Below, in pieces: positions 40,696 to 49,241 of a DNA stretch of 64,000 bases. The notes under the pieces were generated by a model. The model ran no database searches, was not told the DNA's origin, and saw only the letters and a program-made list of their open reading frames with translations. The translations under genes were made by a program, and so were the position numbers. The first letter of the stretch is position 1. Each line of letters starts with the position of its first letter. The stretch is from Rhizobium sp. BT03 (GTDB taxonomy: Bacteria > Pseudomonadota > Alphaproteobacteria > Rhizobiales > Rhizobiaceae): the NCBI RefSeq assembly GCF_030053155.1, contig NZ_CP125644.1, positions 1 to 64,000 on the forward strand. Direction: 5' to 3'.

Positions 40696-42153
40696 ATGCT
40701 TGAGTTGAAAGACAAAGACCTTTTCCAGCAGGCCGGCCTGATCGACGGGATCTGGTCGAGGGCGGCCTCGGGCAAGACGGTGAACGTCGTCAATCCAGCC
40801 ACTCAGGTAAGCCTCGGCATCGTTCCGGACATGGGAACTGCCGAGACCCGCGCGGCGATCGATGCAGCCCAGGCCGCTTTCAGCCTGTGGAAGAAGCGGA
40901 CGCATGCCGAGCGTGCGGTTCTGCTCGAGCGCTGGCATGCGCTGATGATCGAAAATTGCGAAGATCTCGCGCTGCTCATCACGCTTGAACAGGGCAAGCC
41001 TCTCGATGAATCGCGCGCCGAGGTCCGTTACGGCGCTTCCTTCGTCAAATGGTTTGCCGAAGAGGCCCGCCGTATCGGCGGCCACACCATTCCCTCGCCG
41101 ACGCCGGATCGCCGCATCGTCGTGCTCAAGGAAGCGGTCGGCGTCTGCGCCATCGTGACACCCTGGAATTTCCCGATCGCGATGATCACCCGGAAGGTGG
41201 CGCCCGCTCTGGCGGCCGGCTGCACGGTTGTCGTCAAGCCTTCGGAGTTCACCCCCTACTCGGCGCTCGCCATGGGTGTCCTTGCCGAGCGTGCCGGCAT
41301 TCCGGCAGGGGTAATCAACATCGTCACCGGCATGCCGACGGAGATCGGCAGCGAGTTCATGGAAAACGCGACGGTGCGAAAGATCTCCTTCACCGGCTCG
41401 ACCCGGATCGGCTCGCTGCTGATGCGGGGAGCCGCCGACAGCGTCAAGCGGCTCTCGCTCGAACTCGGCGGCAATGCGCCGTTCATCGTCTTCGACGACG
41501 CCGATCTCGATCTGGCGGTCGAGGGCGCAATCCTCTCCAAGTTCCGCAACGGCGGCCAGACCTGCGTCTGCGCCAACCGCATCCTGGTGCAGGCCGGGGT
41601 CTATGATGCCTTCGCCGAAAAGCTCGGCGCCCGCGTCAACGCCATGAAGGTCGGTCCGGGAACGGAACCCGGCAATGTCATCGGCCCGATGATCAACATG
41701 GCGGCGATCGAGAAGATCACCCGCCATGTCGACGACGCCATGGCCAAGGGCGCCAAGATCGCCGCACGGGGCGGCTCGGTGGCAGCGGGCTCGCAATACG
41801 CCGCGCCGATGGTGCTGACCGGCGCGACGACCGATATGCTGCTTGCCAGCGAAGAAACCTTCGGCCCGGTTGCTCCGCTGTTCCGCTTCGAAACGGAAGA
41901 CGAGGCGATTGCAATCGCCAACGGCACGCCCTTCGGTCTGGCTGCCTATTTCTACACCGAAAACCTGAAGCGCTCCTGGCGAGTCGGCGAAGCCCTCGAG
42001 TTCGGCATGATCGGGCTCAACACCGGCGCGATCTCCACCGAAGTCGCGCCCTTCGGCGGCGTCAAGCAGTCCGGCCTCGGGCGCGAGGGGGCGCAGGCTG
42101 GCATCGAGGAATATCTCGAGATGAAGAGCTTCCACATCGGCGGGCTGAGCTGA
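40696..42153 (+). CDS. Succinate-semialdehyde dehydrogenase-like (GabD paralogue)
   Basis: This 485-residue aldehyde dehydrogenase is very close to the GabD at 7025-8476. It opens MLELKDKDLFQQAGLIDG, carries VTPWNFPIAMITRK, ELGGNAPFIVFDDADLD, nucleophile Cys in GGQTCVCANR and EETFGPVAPLFRF, and ends with SGLGREGAQAGIEEYLEMK. It would oxidise succinic or glutaric semialdehyde, the usual product when a 4- or 5-aminoacid is transaminated. The class III transaminase at 44241 could supply it. The start at 40696 follows AGAGAGGAAAC. A strong terminator is 23 bases downstream. Confidence 0.88.
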   Translation: MLELKDKDLFQQAGLIDGIWSRAASGKTVNVVNPATQVSLGIVPDMGTAETRAAIDAAQAAFSLWKKRTHAERAVLLERWHALMIENCEDLALLITLEQGKPLDESRAEVRYGASFVKWFAEEARRIGGHTIPSPTPDRRIVVLKEAVGVCAIVTPWNFPIAMITRKVAPALAAGCTVVVKPSEFTPYSALAMGVLAERAGIPAGVINIVTGMPTEIGSEFMENATVRKISFTGSTRIGSLLMRGAADSVKRLSLELGGNAPFIVFDDADLDLAVEGAILSKFRNGGQTCVCANRILVQAGVYDAFAEKLGARVNAMKVGPGTEPGNVIGPMINMAAIEKITRHVDDAMAKGAKIAARGGSVAAGSQYAAPMVLTGATTDMLLASEETFGPVAPLFRFETEDEAIAIANGTPFGLAAYFYTENLKRSWRVGEALEFGMIGLNTGAISTEVAPFGGVKQSGLGREGAQAGIEEYLEMKSFHIGGLS

Positions 42154-42175
42154 GCCTGAAGCGACTACAGCAATG

Positions 42176-42201
42176 TGGCGCACGCGGTGCGCCATTTTTT
42201 T
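42176..42201 (+). terminator. Rho-independent terminator of the oxidase/dehydrogenase operon
   Basis: TGGCGCAC (42176-42183) pairs with GTGCGCCA (42187-42194) around a 3-base loop and is followed by seven T (42195-42201). It stands 22 bases after the GabD-like stop. Confidence 0.85.
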
Positions 42202-42276
42202 GCAGCCATCGCGACACACGGGCGTTGGCAATCCTTCGGCTTCGATCGGTCCGTGAGCATGGCCGACCATTTCAAA

Positions 42277-42306
42277 AAAAGCGCGGGCGAAAACGCCCGC
42301 GCTTTT
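42277..42306 (-). terminator. Rho-independent terminator of the haloacid dehalogenase-type gene
   Basis: A perfect 13-bp stem (AAAAGCGCGGGCG at 42277-42289 and its complement at 42294-42306) has an AAAA loop. On the minus strand it runs into seven U, since 42274-42280 are all A. It lies 11 bases past the gene's stop and is AT-flanked on both sides, so it can also act on the plus strand. Confidence 0.85.
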
Positions 42307-42317
42307 GCTCGTTCGGT

Positions 42318-42986
42318 TCAGAGACCGAAAACGCCCGGCAGGCCGGAAATGTCGGCGATCTCGACATAACCGTAGAACGGGTTGGCGGGTTCATGGCGGC
42401 GGTTGACCCACACCTTGTTCTTGATGCCGATATCGTTGGCCGACATATGGTCATAGCGGAATGACGAGGAGCAGTGCACGACATCCTCGGGGGCGCAGCC
42501 GAGCATATCGAACATATATTCGAAGGCCTGCAGGCGCGGCTTGTAGGCCTGCGCCTGTTCGGCCGTGTAGACCGCATGGAAGGGCGCGCCGAGCTTTTCG
42601 ACATTCGACATGATCTGCGAATTCATGGCGTTCGACAGGATCACCAGCGGGATCTCCTTGGCGACCTTCGCAAGGCCGGCCGGCACATCCGCATGCGGAC
42701 CCCAGGTCGGCACGCGCTCATAGACCGTGCGGGCGTCTTCCTCCCTGAACTTGATGCCGTTGCGTTTGCAGCTGCGCTCGATCGAATTGTGAACGACCTC
42801 GGCATAGGGCTTCCAGTCGCCCAGAACCTCGTCGAGGCGATAGGCGGCGAAGTTGCGGACGAACTCGGCCATGCGCGGCTCGTCGAGCTGATCGCTGTAA
42901 AGGTCGCGCGCCGCTTCCGCCATCTGGAAGTTGGTCAGCGTGCCGTAGCAGTCGAAGGTGATGTATTTCGGACGCGAGAGGGTCAT
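42318..42986 (-). CDS. HAD hydrolase, haloacid dehalogenase type II-like
   Basis: This 222-residue protein is of the 2-haloacid dehalogenase-like HAD group. Motif I is ITFDCYGTLTNF (DxxGT form with Cys-Tyr), motif II is VILSNAMNSQ, the Lys is in YKPRLQAFEYM, and motif IV is at SSSFRYDHMSANDIG. The Arg needed by true dehalogenases is not assigned. I chose ATG at 42986 over the one two codons upstream because AAAGGA is seven bases from the former and one base from the latter. It may remove phosphate or halide from an organic acid; the substrate is unknown. Confidence 0.8.
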   Translation of the reverse strand: MTLSRPKYITFDCYGTLTNFQMAEAARDLYSDQLDEPRMAEFVRNFAAYRLDEVLGDWKPYAEVVHNSIERSCKRNGIKFREEDARTVYERVPTWGPHADVPAGLAKVAKEIPLVILSNAMNSQIMSNVEKLGAPFHAVYTAEQAQAYKPRLQAFEYMFDMLGCAPEDVVHCSSSFRYDHMSANDIGIKNKVWVNRRHEPANPFYGYVEIADISGLPGVFGL

Positions 42987-43393
42987 GGACATATCCTTTG
43001 GAGTGTGGACCGGGGCGCAGTCATGATAGACGCGGCCCACCCCGCGGCTCGCCTGAATGTAGCTGCGATCGAAGCAGATTATTCCGTATCGAAAGGCGGC
43101 TTTGGCAGATGGTAGTAGGTGCCCCGCTCGCTGGCGGTGGCTGAACGACGGCGCGGATGGCTATGTCGCCCTCTATGATACTTGTTGATTTGATCGGCCC
43201 GCCACTCACTCACCCTGCTTGCCGACGTGCAGCGGATGTTGCTCGCGATCCGCCCGGTGACGCCCGCATGCCAGCATAAGATGCGGCGGGCGACAAAGGG
43301 AAAACGATAAGATACTGCTCAGGGCGCAGCCTTCAGATGATTAGCCAACCCGCACTCCTTCACACTTCCACTCAGGAGAATAAGGGAAGTGTC
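42987..43393. promoter_or_regulatory. Divergent region between HAD and GNAT genes
   Basis: This 407-bp region separates divergent starts. No frame here gives a recognisable protein with a ribosome site. It presumably carries the promoters of both genes. The right end has a CAGGAGAATAAGGGAAG ribosome-site region for the GNAT gene. Confidence 0.45.
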
Positions 43394-44227
43394 ATGCAGA
43401 CAAGCCAGATCGACTTTGCCGCTTTCGGCAGCGAACACCTGGGTGCCGCCCTCAACCTGTCGCGGCAGGCGGGCTGGCCCCACCGGCCTGAGGACTGGAA
43501 GATGGCGCTTGCCTTGAGCGAGGGCGTCGTCGCCATCGAGGACGATAGGGTGGTCGGCACCGTGCTCGTCACCCCCTACAAGCAAGATTGCGCCACGATC
43601 AACATGGTCATCGTCGATGAAGCCATGCGCGGCCGCGGTCTTGGCCGCAGGCTCATGCATGCCGCAATGGAGCTTGCCGGCGATCGCCCGCTCCGGCTTG
43701 TCGCGACCGCCGACGGCCTTCCCCTCTACGAGAAGCTCGGCTTCCGCCAGACCGGCCGCATTCTGCAGCATCAAGGCATCGCAGCAGAACGCGCCGCGCC
43801 GACGGCAACGTCAGCCGCCGCCATGACCGATTTCTCGGCAATCACCGAACTCGATCGACAGGCCTTCGGCGCCGATCGCACCGATCTGATCGCATATCTC
43901 GCCAAGGTCGGTGAACTCGCCGTGGTCCGCCGCAATGGACGCGTCAGCGGTTTTGCGGTCCTTCGCAGCTTCGGCCGGGGCGAGGTCATCGGCCCCGTCA
44001 TTGCGGGCAACGTGGATGACGCCAAGGCGCTCGTCACGCATTTCATCGCACGGCGCCCCGGCGCGTTCCTCAGGGTCGATACCACGACTGCCGCCGGCCT
44101 GTCCGGCTGGCTGGCCGAACAAGGCTTCGCCCATGTCGGCGGCGGCATCGCCATGATGAAGCCATCGATCCTAGCCGTCGATTCCGTCGCCACCATCTTC
44201 GCCCTCGCCAACCAGGCACTCGGCTGA
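43394..44227 (+). CDS. Two-domain GNAT-family N-acetyltransferase (paralogue)
   Basis: This 277-residue protein has an N-terminal GNAT domain with acetyl-CoA loop MRGRGLGRRLMHAA (canonical RxxGxG) and entry segment QAGWPHRPEDWKMA. A C-terminal second domain contains ELDRQAFGADRTDLIAYL and FGRGEVIGPVIAG. It is related along its length to the protein at 31689-32564. It lies 13 bases before the class III transaminase, so acetylation and transamination are probably co-expressed, perhaps acting on the same amino compound. The start at 43394 is chosen for its ribosome site. Confidence 0.84.
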   Translation: MQTSQIDFAAFGSEHLGAALNLSRQAGWPHRPEDWKMALALSEGVVAIEDDRVVGTVLVTPYKQDCATINMVIVDEAMRGRGLGRRLMHAAMELAGDRPLRLVATADGLPLYEKLGFRQTGRILQHQGIAAERAAPTATSAAAMTDFSAITELDRQAFGADRTDLIAYLAKVGELAVVRRNGRVSGFAVLRSFGRGEVIGPVIAGNVDDAKALVTHFIARRPGAFLRVDTTTAAGLSGWLAEQGFAHVGGGIAMMKPSILAVDSVATIFALANQALG

Positions 44228-44240
44228 TCCGGAGAGCATT

Positions 44241-45617
44241 ATGTACAGCAATTCCCTTGTCGAACTCGACCGCGCCCATCTCGTCCACCCCGTCGCCTCC
44301 TACCGCAACCATGAAAAGCTCGGTGTGCGTGTGCTCGCTTCGGCAAAAGGGGCGACGGTGACCGATGCTTCGGGCAAGCAGTTGGTCGACGGCTTTGCCG
44401 GCCTGTGGTGCGTCAATGCCGGTTACGGTCATGAATCGATCGTCGAGGCGGCGGCGCGGCAGATGCGCGAACTGCCCTATGCCACCACTTATTTCGGTCT
44501 CGGTTCGGAACCGGCGATCCGGCTTGCCGCGGCATTGGCCGAACGGGCGCCGGGCGATCTCAACCATGTTTACTTCACCTTGGGCGGATCCGATGCCGTC
44601 GACAGCACGATCCGGTTCATCCGCTATTACTGGATCGCCCGCGGGCAGCCGCAGCGCGACCAGTTCATCTCCATCGAGCAAGGCTATCACGGTTCATCGA
44701 CTGTCGGAGCAGGACTGACGGCGCTTCCGCTGTTCCACGCCGGCTTCGGCATTCCCTTCGACTGGCAGCATAAGATTCCCTCGCACTACGCCTACCGCAA
44801 CCCGGTAGGGGAGGATCCGCAGGCCATCATCAATGCCTCCCTCGCCGCACTGCGGCGCAAGGTTGAAGAGATCGGCCCCGAACGCGTCGCCGCCTTCTAT
44901 GCCGAACCCATTCAGGGTTCGGGCGGTGTACTGGTGCCGCCGAAGGGCTGGATGAAGGCGATGCGGGCGCTCTGCGGCGAGCTCGGAATCCTCTTTGTCG
45001 CCGACGAAGTAATTACCGCTTTCGGCCGCACCGGCCCGCTCTTTGCATGCGAGGACGACGGAATCGTTCCTGATTTCATCACCACCGCAAAGGGTCTGAC
45101 CTCGGGCTATGTGCCGATGGGCGCGGTTTTCATGGCCGATCATGTCTACCAGGCCATCGCGGATGGCGCCGGAGGCGCAGCCGTCGGCCACGGTTATACC
45201 TATTCGGCCCATCCCGTCAGCGCAGCCGTCGGTCTCGAAGTGCTGAACCTTTACGAAACCGGCCTCCTGGAGAACGGCCGGAAAGCCGGTGCACGGCTGA
45301 TGCAAGGGCTTGAAAGCCTCAAGGACCATCCGCTTGTCGGCGACGTGCGCGGCCGCGGCATGTTGGCCGCCATCGAACTGGTGGTCGACAAGGAAAAGAA
45401 GACGCCGTTGCCGTCAGCCGCCGATCCGGCGCGCCGGGTCTTCGACCGCGCCTGGGAAAACGGCCTGGTCATCCGTGCCTTCGCCAATGGCGTGCTCGGC
45501 TATGCGCCGCCGCTCTGCTGCACCGACGCCGACATCGACGCCATCATCGAGCGCACGCGCAAAACGCTGGACGATACTCTGGCCGACCCCGATGTACGCG
45601 CGGCCCTGAAGGGCTGA
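44241..45617 (+). CDS. Class III omega-aminotransferase (SpuC/PuuE-like)
   Basis: This 458-residue PLP enzyme has FVADEVITAFGRTG (cofactor Asp), the Schiff-base Lys in ITTAKGLTSGYVPMGAV and AVGHGYTYSAHPVSAA. It resembles putrescine- or omega-amino acid:pyruvate aminotransferases. With GabD-like and oxidase/dehydrogenase pairs to its left and an Lrp regulator to its right, it fits diamine or omega-amino acid catabolism. The gene is 13 bases after the GNAT gene. The exact amino donor cannot be read from sequence. Confidence 0.86.
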   Translation: MYSNSLVELDRAHLVHPVASYRNHEKLGVRVLASAKGATVTDASGKQLVDGFAGLWCVNAGYGHESIVEAAARQMRELPYATTYFGLGSEPAIRLAAALAERAPGDLNHVYFTLGGSDAVDSTIRFIRYYWIARGQPQRDQFISIEQGYHGSSTVGAGLTALPLFHAGFGIPFDWQHKIPSHYAYRNPVGEDPQAIINASLAALRRKVEEIGPERVAAFYAEPIQGSGGVLVPPKGWMKAMRALCGELGILFVADEVITAFGRTGPLFACEDDGIVPDFITTAKGLTSGYVPMGAVFMADHVYQAIADGAGGAAVGHGYTYSAHPVSAAVGLEVLNLYETGLLENGRKAGARLMQGLESLKDHPLVGDVRGRGMLAAIELVVDKEKKTPLPSAADPARRVFDRAWENGLVIRAFANGVLGYAPPLCCTDADIDAIIERTRKTLDDTLADPDVRAALKG

Positions 45618-45659
45618 GCGCGACCGGCCGCGGCTTCATCTGCATTGTGATAAGTTGTG

Positions 45660-45686
45660 CCGCACCACCTCCTGGAGCTGGTGCGG
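45660..45686. repeat. Hairpin between convergent transaminase and Lrp genes
   Basis: CCGCACCA (45660-45667) and TGGTGCGG (45679-45686) pair perfectly around an 11-base loop in the 121-bp convergent gap. No T-run follows on the plus strand, so it is only a possible terminator. Confidence 0.45.
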
Positions 45687-45738
45687 CCCCATCCGGCCCC
45701 TGCCGCGGCCACCTGCCCGACAGGGCCGGCCACCAAAC

Positions 45739-46215
45739 CTAAAGCGGAAACAGGCTCGTCAATGGCATGTGCGATTTGACGATCGGTGACTTCAGGACGA
45801 CGAAGCTGAAATACTTGTCGATGCCGATCTCCATGTCGGAGAGCCGCTCCATGATCGTCTGGTATTCGCCGATGCCGGCCGTCACGAATTTCAGGAGATA
45901 GTCGTAGCCGCCGGAGACGAGATGGCATTCGATCACCTGGTCGATCTTCTCGACCGTGGTCAAAAACCGGGCAAAATCGATCTGCCGATGGTTCTTGAGG
46001 GTGATCTCCGTGAAAACGGTCAGCGTCTGGCCGAGTTTGGCGACGTTGATCTGTGCGGAATAGCCCTCGATATACCCTTCGGACTGCAGCTTCTTCACCC
46101 GCATCAGGCAAGGGCTCGGCGACAGGTTGACGAGCTCGGCGAGCTCGACATTGGTGACGCGGCCATTCTTCTGCAACTCATGCAGAATTTTTATATCGAT
46201 CCGGTCGAGTTTCAT
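45739..46215 (-). CDS. Lrp/AsnC-family transcriptional regulator
   Basis: This 158-residue regulator has an N-terminal helix-turn-helix (about 1-60; RIDIKILHELQKNGRVTNVE then LVNLSPSPCLMRVKKL, a standard AsnC signature). The C-terminal RAM ligand-binding domain (about 65-150) contains CHLVSGGYDYLLKF. It senses an amino acid and would control the adjacent amine and amino-acid genes. It is convergent with the transaminase it may regulate. The 166-bp upstream region to the dehydrogenase stop must contain its promoter; it shows no clear motif beyond a CGCGAGTCGATCGCG-like palindrome near 46295-46309. Confidence 0.9.
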   Translation of the reverse strand: MKLDRIDIKILHELQKNGRVTNVELAELVNLSPSPCLMRVKKLQSEGYIEGYSAQINVAKLGQTLTVFTEITLKNHRQIDFARFLTTVEKIDQVIECHLVSGGYDYLLKFVTAGIGEYQTIMERLSDMEIGIDKYFSFVVLKSPIVKSHMPLTSLFPL

Positions 46216-46381
46216 TGCTTCACTCCGCCTGTCGAACCTGCCAACGCCGCAGCATATTGTGCCGCTACCTTCCCAACACTACCACATTGAAGACGCGAGT
46301 CGATCGCGTTTCGCGGGGTTTTACAGGGAGGAACGGGATGCGGCTCGGCCTCAAACAGCATTTTATGCCGTCCGCCGGCGA

Positions 46382-47455
46382 CTAGACATTGGAGGAATGG
46401 ATCGCGTCGCAGACCGCGTCCGTGACTTCTTTGGTCGTGGCGGTGCCGCCGACATCGGGCGTGAGGATGCCCGCGCCGGTCACCGCTTCGACGGCGCGCA
46501 TGAGACGGGCCGAGGCCTCCTGCTCGCCGAGATGGTCGAGCATCTGCGCGGCGGTCCAGAAGGTCGCGACAGGGTTGGCGATGCCCTTGCCGGCAATGTC
46601 GAAGGCCGAGCCATGGATCGGTTCGAACATCGAGGGAAAACGGCGCTGCGGGTCGATATTCGCCGTGGGCGCGACCCCGATGCTGCCGGCGAGCGCGCCG
46701 GCAAGGTCGGAGAGGATGTCGGCATGCAGGTTGGTCGCGACGATCGTGTCGAGACTCTCAGGTTTCAGCGTCATCCGCACCGTCATGGCGTCGACCAGCA
46801 TCTTGTCCCAGGTGACGTCAGGAAACTCTTGAGCCACCTCGGCGGCGATCTCGTCCCACAAGACCATGCCGTGGCGCTGAGCGTTAGATTTGGTGACGAC
46901 CGTCAGCAGTTTGCGCGGCCGCGCCTGCGCGAGCTTGAAGGCGTAGCGCATGATGCGGGTGACGCCGACGCGTGTGAAGATCGCAACCTCGGTCCCGACT
47001 TCCTCGGGCAGGCCGCGATGGGCGCGACCACCATGGCCGGAATATTCGCCTTCGGAATTCTCCCGGACGATCACCCAGTCGAGATCGCCGACGCCGCAGT
47101 TGCGCAGCGGAGGGGTGATGCCTGGAAGGATCTTGATCGGCCGGACATTGGCATATTGGTCAAAACCCTGGCAGATCGGCAGCCTGAGCCCCCAGAGGGT
47201 GATGTGGTCGGGAACATCCGGCGCGCCGACGGCGCCGAAATAAATCGCGTCGAATTTCTTCAACTGCTCAAGCCCGTCGGACGGCATCATCACGCCGTTC
47301 CTTTTGTAGTAGTCTGAACCCCAGTCGAAGTTTTCGACGGCGAACTTTATGTCGCCTAGACGTTTTTCCAGACTTGCGAGCACCGTTCGCCCGGCGGCTA
47401 TGACCTCGGGTCCGATCCCGTCGGCGGGGATGGCTGCGATAGAATATTCACGCAT
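46382..47455 (-). CDS. ttuC: Tartrate dehydrogenase / decarboxylating beta-hydroxyacid dehydrogenase (TtuC-like)
   Basis: This 357-residue member of the isocitrate/isopropylmalate dehydrogenase family has the N-terminal IPADGIGPEV. Substrate-phosphate/carboxylate residues lie in VIVRENSEGEYSGHGG, the catalytic Lys in TVVTKSNAQRHG, and metal Asp residues in MLVDAMTV and NLHADILSDLAG. SxxxxE/Y-loop features and FDWGSDYY fit tartrate dehydrogenase/decarboxylase. It oxidises tartrate or D-malate with NAD. It is divergent from a LysR gene, the usual pairing for this enzyme. Confidence 0.87.
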   Translation of the reverse strand: MREYSIAAIPADGIGPEVIAAGRTVLASLEKRLGDIKFAVENFDWGSDYYKRNGVMMPSDGLEQLKKFDAIYFGAVGAPDVPDHITLWGLRLPICQGFDQYANVRPIKILPGITPPLRNCGVGDLDWVIVRENSEGEYSGHGGRAHRGLPEEVGTEVAIFTRVGVTRIMRYAFKLAQARPRKLLTVVTKSNAQRHGMVLWDEIAAEVAQEFPDVTWDKMLVDAMTVRMTLKPESLDTIVATNLHADILSDLAGALAGSIGVAPTANIDPQRRFPSMFEPIHGSAFDIAGKGIANPVATFWTAAQMLDHLGEQEASARLMRAVEAVTGAGILTPDVGGTATTKEVTDAVCDAIHSSNV

Positions 47456-47537
47456 TGATTTGCTCCAGTGCCCGATGCGGCCTCCGCGTTCTGTTGAAGC
47501 CTAGTGCCGGGCTCTCGGTTTACTCAACGGCAAAAGA

Positions 47538-47560
47538 ATTATATAAAATATAGATATAAT
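47538..47560. promoter_or_regulatory. AT-rich inverted repeat at the ttuC/LysR divergent promoter
   Basis: ATTATAT (47538-47544) and ATATAAT (47554-47560) form a perfect 7-bp inverted repeat with a 9-base spacer, directly before the AGGAGG ribosome site of the LysR gene. The 118-bp gap is conspicuously AT-rich against its surroundings. Position suits autoregulation by LysR binding. Confidence 0.5.
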
Positions 47561-47573
47561 AGGAGGCTGGAGT

Positions 47574-48488
47574 GTGGAGCTGGAGCAGTTGAGATGCTTC
47601 GTCGCCGTTGCCGAGGAGCTTCACTTCGGAAGGGCGGCGCAAAGGGTCGGCTTGCTTCCGGCATCGCTCGGGCGTCATGTGCGCTTGCTGGAAGCCTCGC
47701 TCGGAAGTCAGCTGCTGAGCCGCACGACCCGGAGCGTCTCGTTGACCGAGGATGGCGTGGCGCTTCTGGAAGAGGTCAGGCCGCTTCTCGCCCGGCTCGA
47801 TGAACTCGGTCAAAAATTTCGCGCCAAGCAGCAGCGGCGCAGCCGCGTCCTTCGGATCGGCGCGATCGACAGCGCCGCCGCCGGCCTCCTTCCGACACTG
47901 ATCCACGACTTTCGAGCAATCGCGCCCGATGTCAAAACTCAGCTGACGGAGGACAAATCCATTCGGCTCGTGCCCAAACTGCTGGCCGGAGGGTTGGATC
48001 TGGCGTTCATCAGGCCGCGTCCGGGAATGAGCAGTCACCTTGCGGTCGAGGATCTGTTTTCCGAGACGACCGTCGTGGCAGTCCCGGCCGCTCATGAACT
48101 CGCCGACCATAAGAGCGTCTCTGTCCTCGATCTGGCGAACGCGCCGCTGATCGTCCCGGACAGACGATCCAGGCCCCACAGCTATGATTTGACGATGAAC
48201 CTGTTTGCAGCAGCCGGCCTGCACCCCGATATCACCCAGGTCGCCGATGAAAAACAAACCATCGTCAGCATGGTCGCCGCCGGTCTCGGCCTCGCCGTCG
48301 TCCCACGATGGACATCCTCGCTTGCTTCCGCCGGCGTTCGCTTTCTGCCGGTGCAGGAGAGGGCAGGGCAGACGACGCCGAAACTGCCGCTGGCTGTGGC
48401 CTGGATGAAAGCCGTCCGCGATCCGGAGCGGGATGCGCTGCTTGATCTCCTGAGGCGGAATCTCGAGAGATATTCGGCACCGGCCTGA
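47574..48488 (+). CDS. LysR-family transcriptional regulator
   Basis: This 304-residue regulator has a winged helix-turn-helix at 1-60 (LRCFVAVAEELHFGRAAQRVG) and a periplasmic-binding-like effector domain (about 92-295). It starts with GTG at 47574, eight bases after AGGAGG (47561-47566). It is divergent from ttuC and very probably regulates it, with tartrate or D-malate as likely effector. The gene ends 63 bases from the decayed LacI remnant. Confidence 0.9.
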   Translation: MELEQLRCFVAVAEELHFGRAAQRVGLLPASLGRHVRLLEASLGSQLLSRTTRSVSLTEDGVALLEEVRPLLARLDELGQKFRAKQQRRSRVLRIGAIDSAAAGLLPTLIHDFRAIAPDVKTQLTEDKSIRLVPKLLAGGLDLAFIRPRPGMSSHLAVEDLFSETTVVAVPAAHELADHKSVSVLDLANAPLIVPDRRSRPHSYDLTMNLFAAAGLHPDITQVADEKQTIVSMVAAGLGLAVVPRWTSSLASAGVRFLPVQERAGQTTPKLPLAVAWMKAVRDPERDALLDLLRRNLERYSAPA

Positions 48489-48551
48489 GCACGCCGGTTC
48501 TCGATCGCGCCTGCGTCGAACGCCATTGAAAGCTCGCCGGCTTTGAGCATT

Positions 48552-49238
48552 TCACGCCGATGATCTCTGCATAAGGCGCCCGGGCAGAATAATTGTTTCG
48601 GCTTCGCGCTTGCCCGTGATCATTGCCACCATGGTGTCGATCATCTCATCGGCAGGCTGTTGGTAAGAAGTCAGGTGATAGGCGGGAGCGGCGCCGAGTT
48701 CGATATTGTCGAAGCCGACGATCGCCAGATCATCTGGCACGCGAAGCCCGAATTCGCTGCGGGCCACATCCATCGCTCCGAGCGCCAGAATGTCGTTCTC
48801 GCGCATCAGCACATCGATGCGCGGGGAGGGGGAAGTGGCGCTCAGATAGGCGCGCCCCACCTTGGCACCGGCCTCGGCGCTGTAGCGCTCAGCAGTCATC
48901 TCGACGACGCCATCGACGCCCTTCCGCTGCCAGAATTGCATATAGTGATGTCGTCGGCCGAGCGCAGTCGACAGGGTCTTTCCTCCCGTCATGAAGCCCG
49001 GACGGCGATACCCTTTCTCGAACAGGTAATTTACAATTTCCCCCAGAGCCAGTTCGGCATTGCAGGCGACGTGGGGAACGCCGGGGATTTGGCTGTGCGA
49101 GGACGAACATCGGCGGGAAACCGGGGCCAATCCGTTGACTACCCAGCGTTTCCTCACGAAAGGCGGTTCCGAACAGAATGGCGGCGTCGAACTGGTGCTG
49201 ACCGGCGTTGATCAACGCAGTATGGTCTCATCCGGGCG
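48552..49238 (-). pseudogene. LacI-family regulator remnant, headless and frameshifted
   Basis: The C-terminal sugar-binding domain of a LacI/GalR regulator is clear (VACNAELALGEIVNYLFEKGYRRPGFMTGG in pieces, VPDDLAIVGFDNIELG, ending about 48552). The reading continues leftward in another frame (LINAGQHQFDAAILFG, SQRIG, PPMFVLA), and the two join near 49090-49098, so there is a frameshift. The DNA-binding domain is missing: the homologous frame meets a stop and ends about 49238, directly next to a fragment of an unrelated gene on the other strand. Non-functional. Confidence 0.85.
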
Positions 49239-49241
49239 GAA

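Noticed and set aside
40594..42270. Minus-strand open frame of 558 codons opposite the GabD-like gene
   Set aside because: It is the codon-3 shadow of a clear aldehyde dehydrogenase and shows no domain or ribosome site.
42987..43393. A short gene in the 407-bp gap before the GNAT gene
   Set aside because: Short frames exist, but none has a ribosome site, a recognisable domain or plausible composition.
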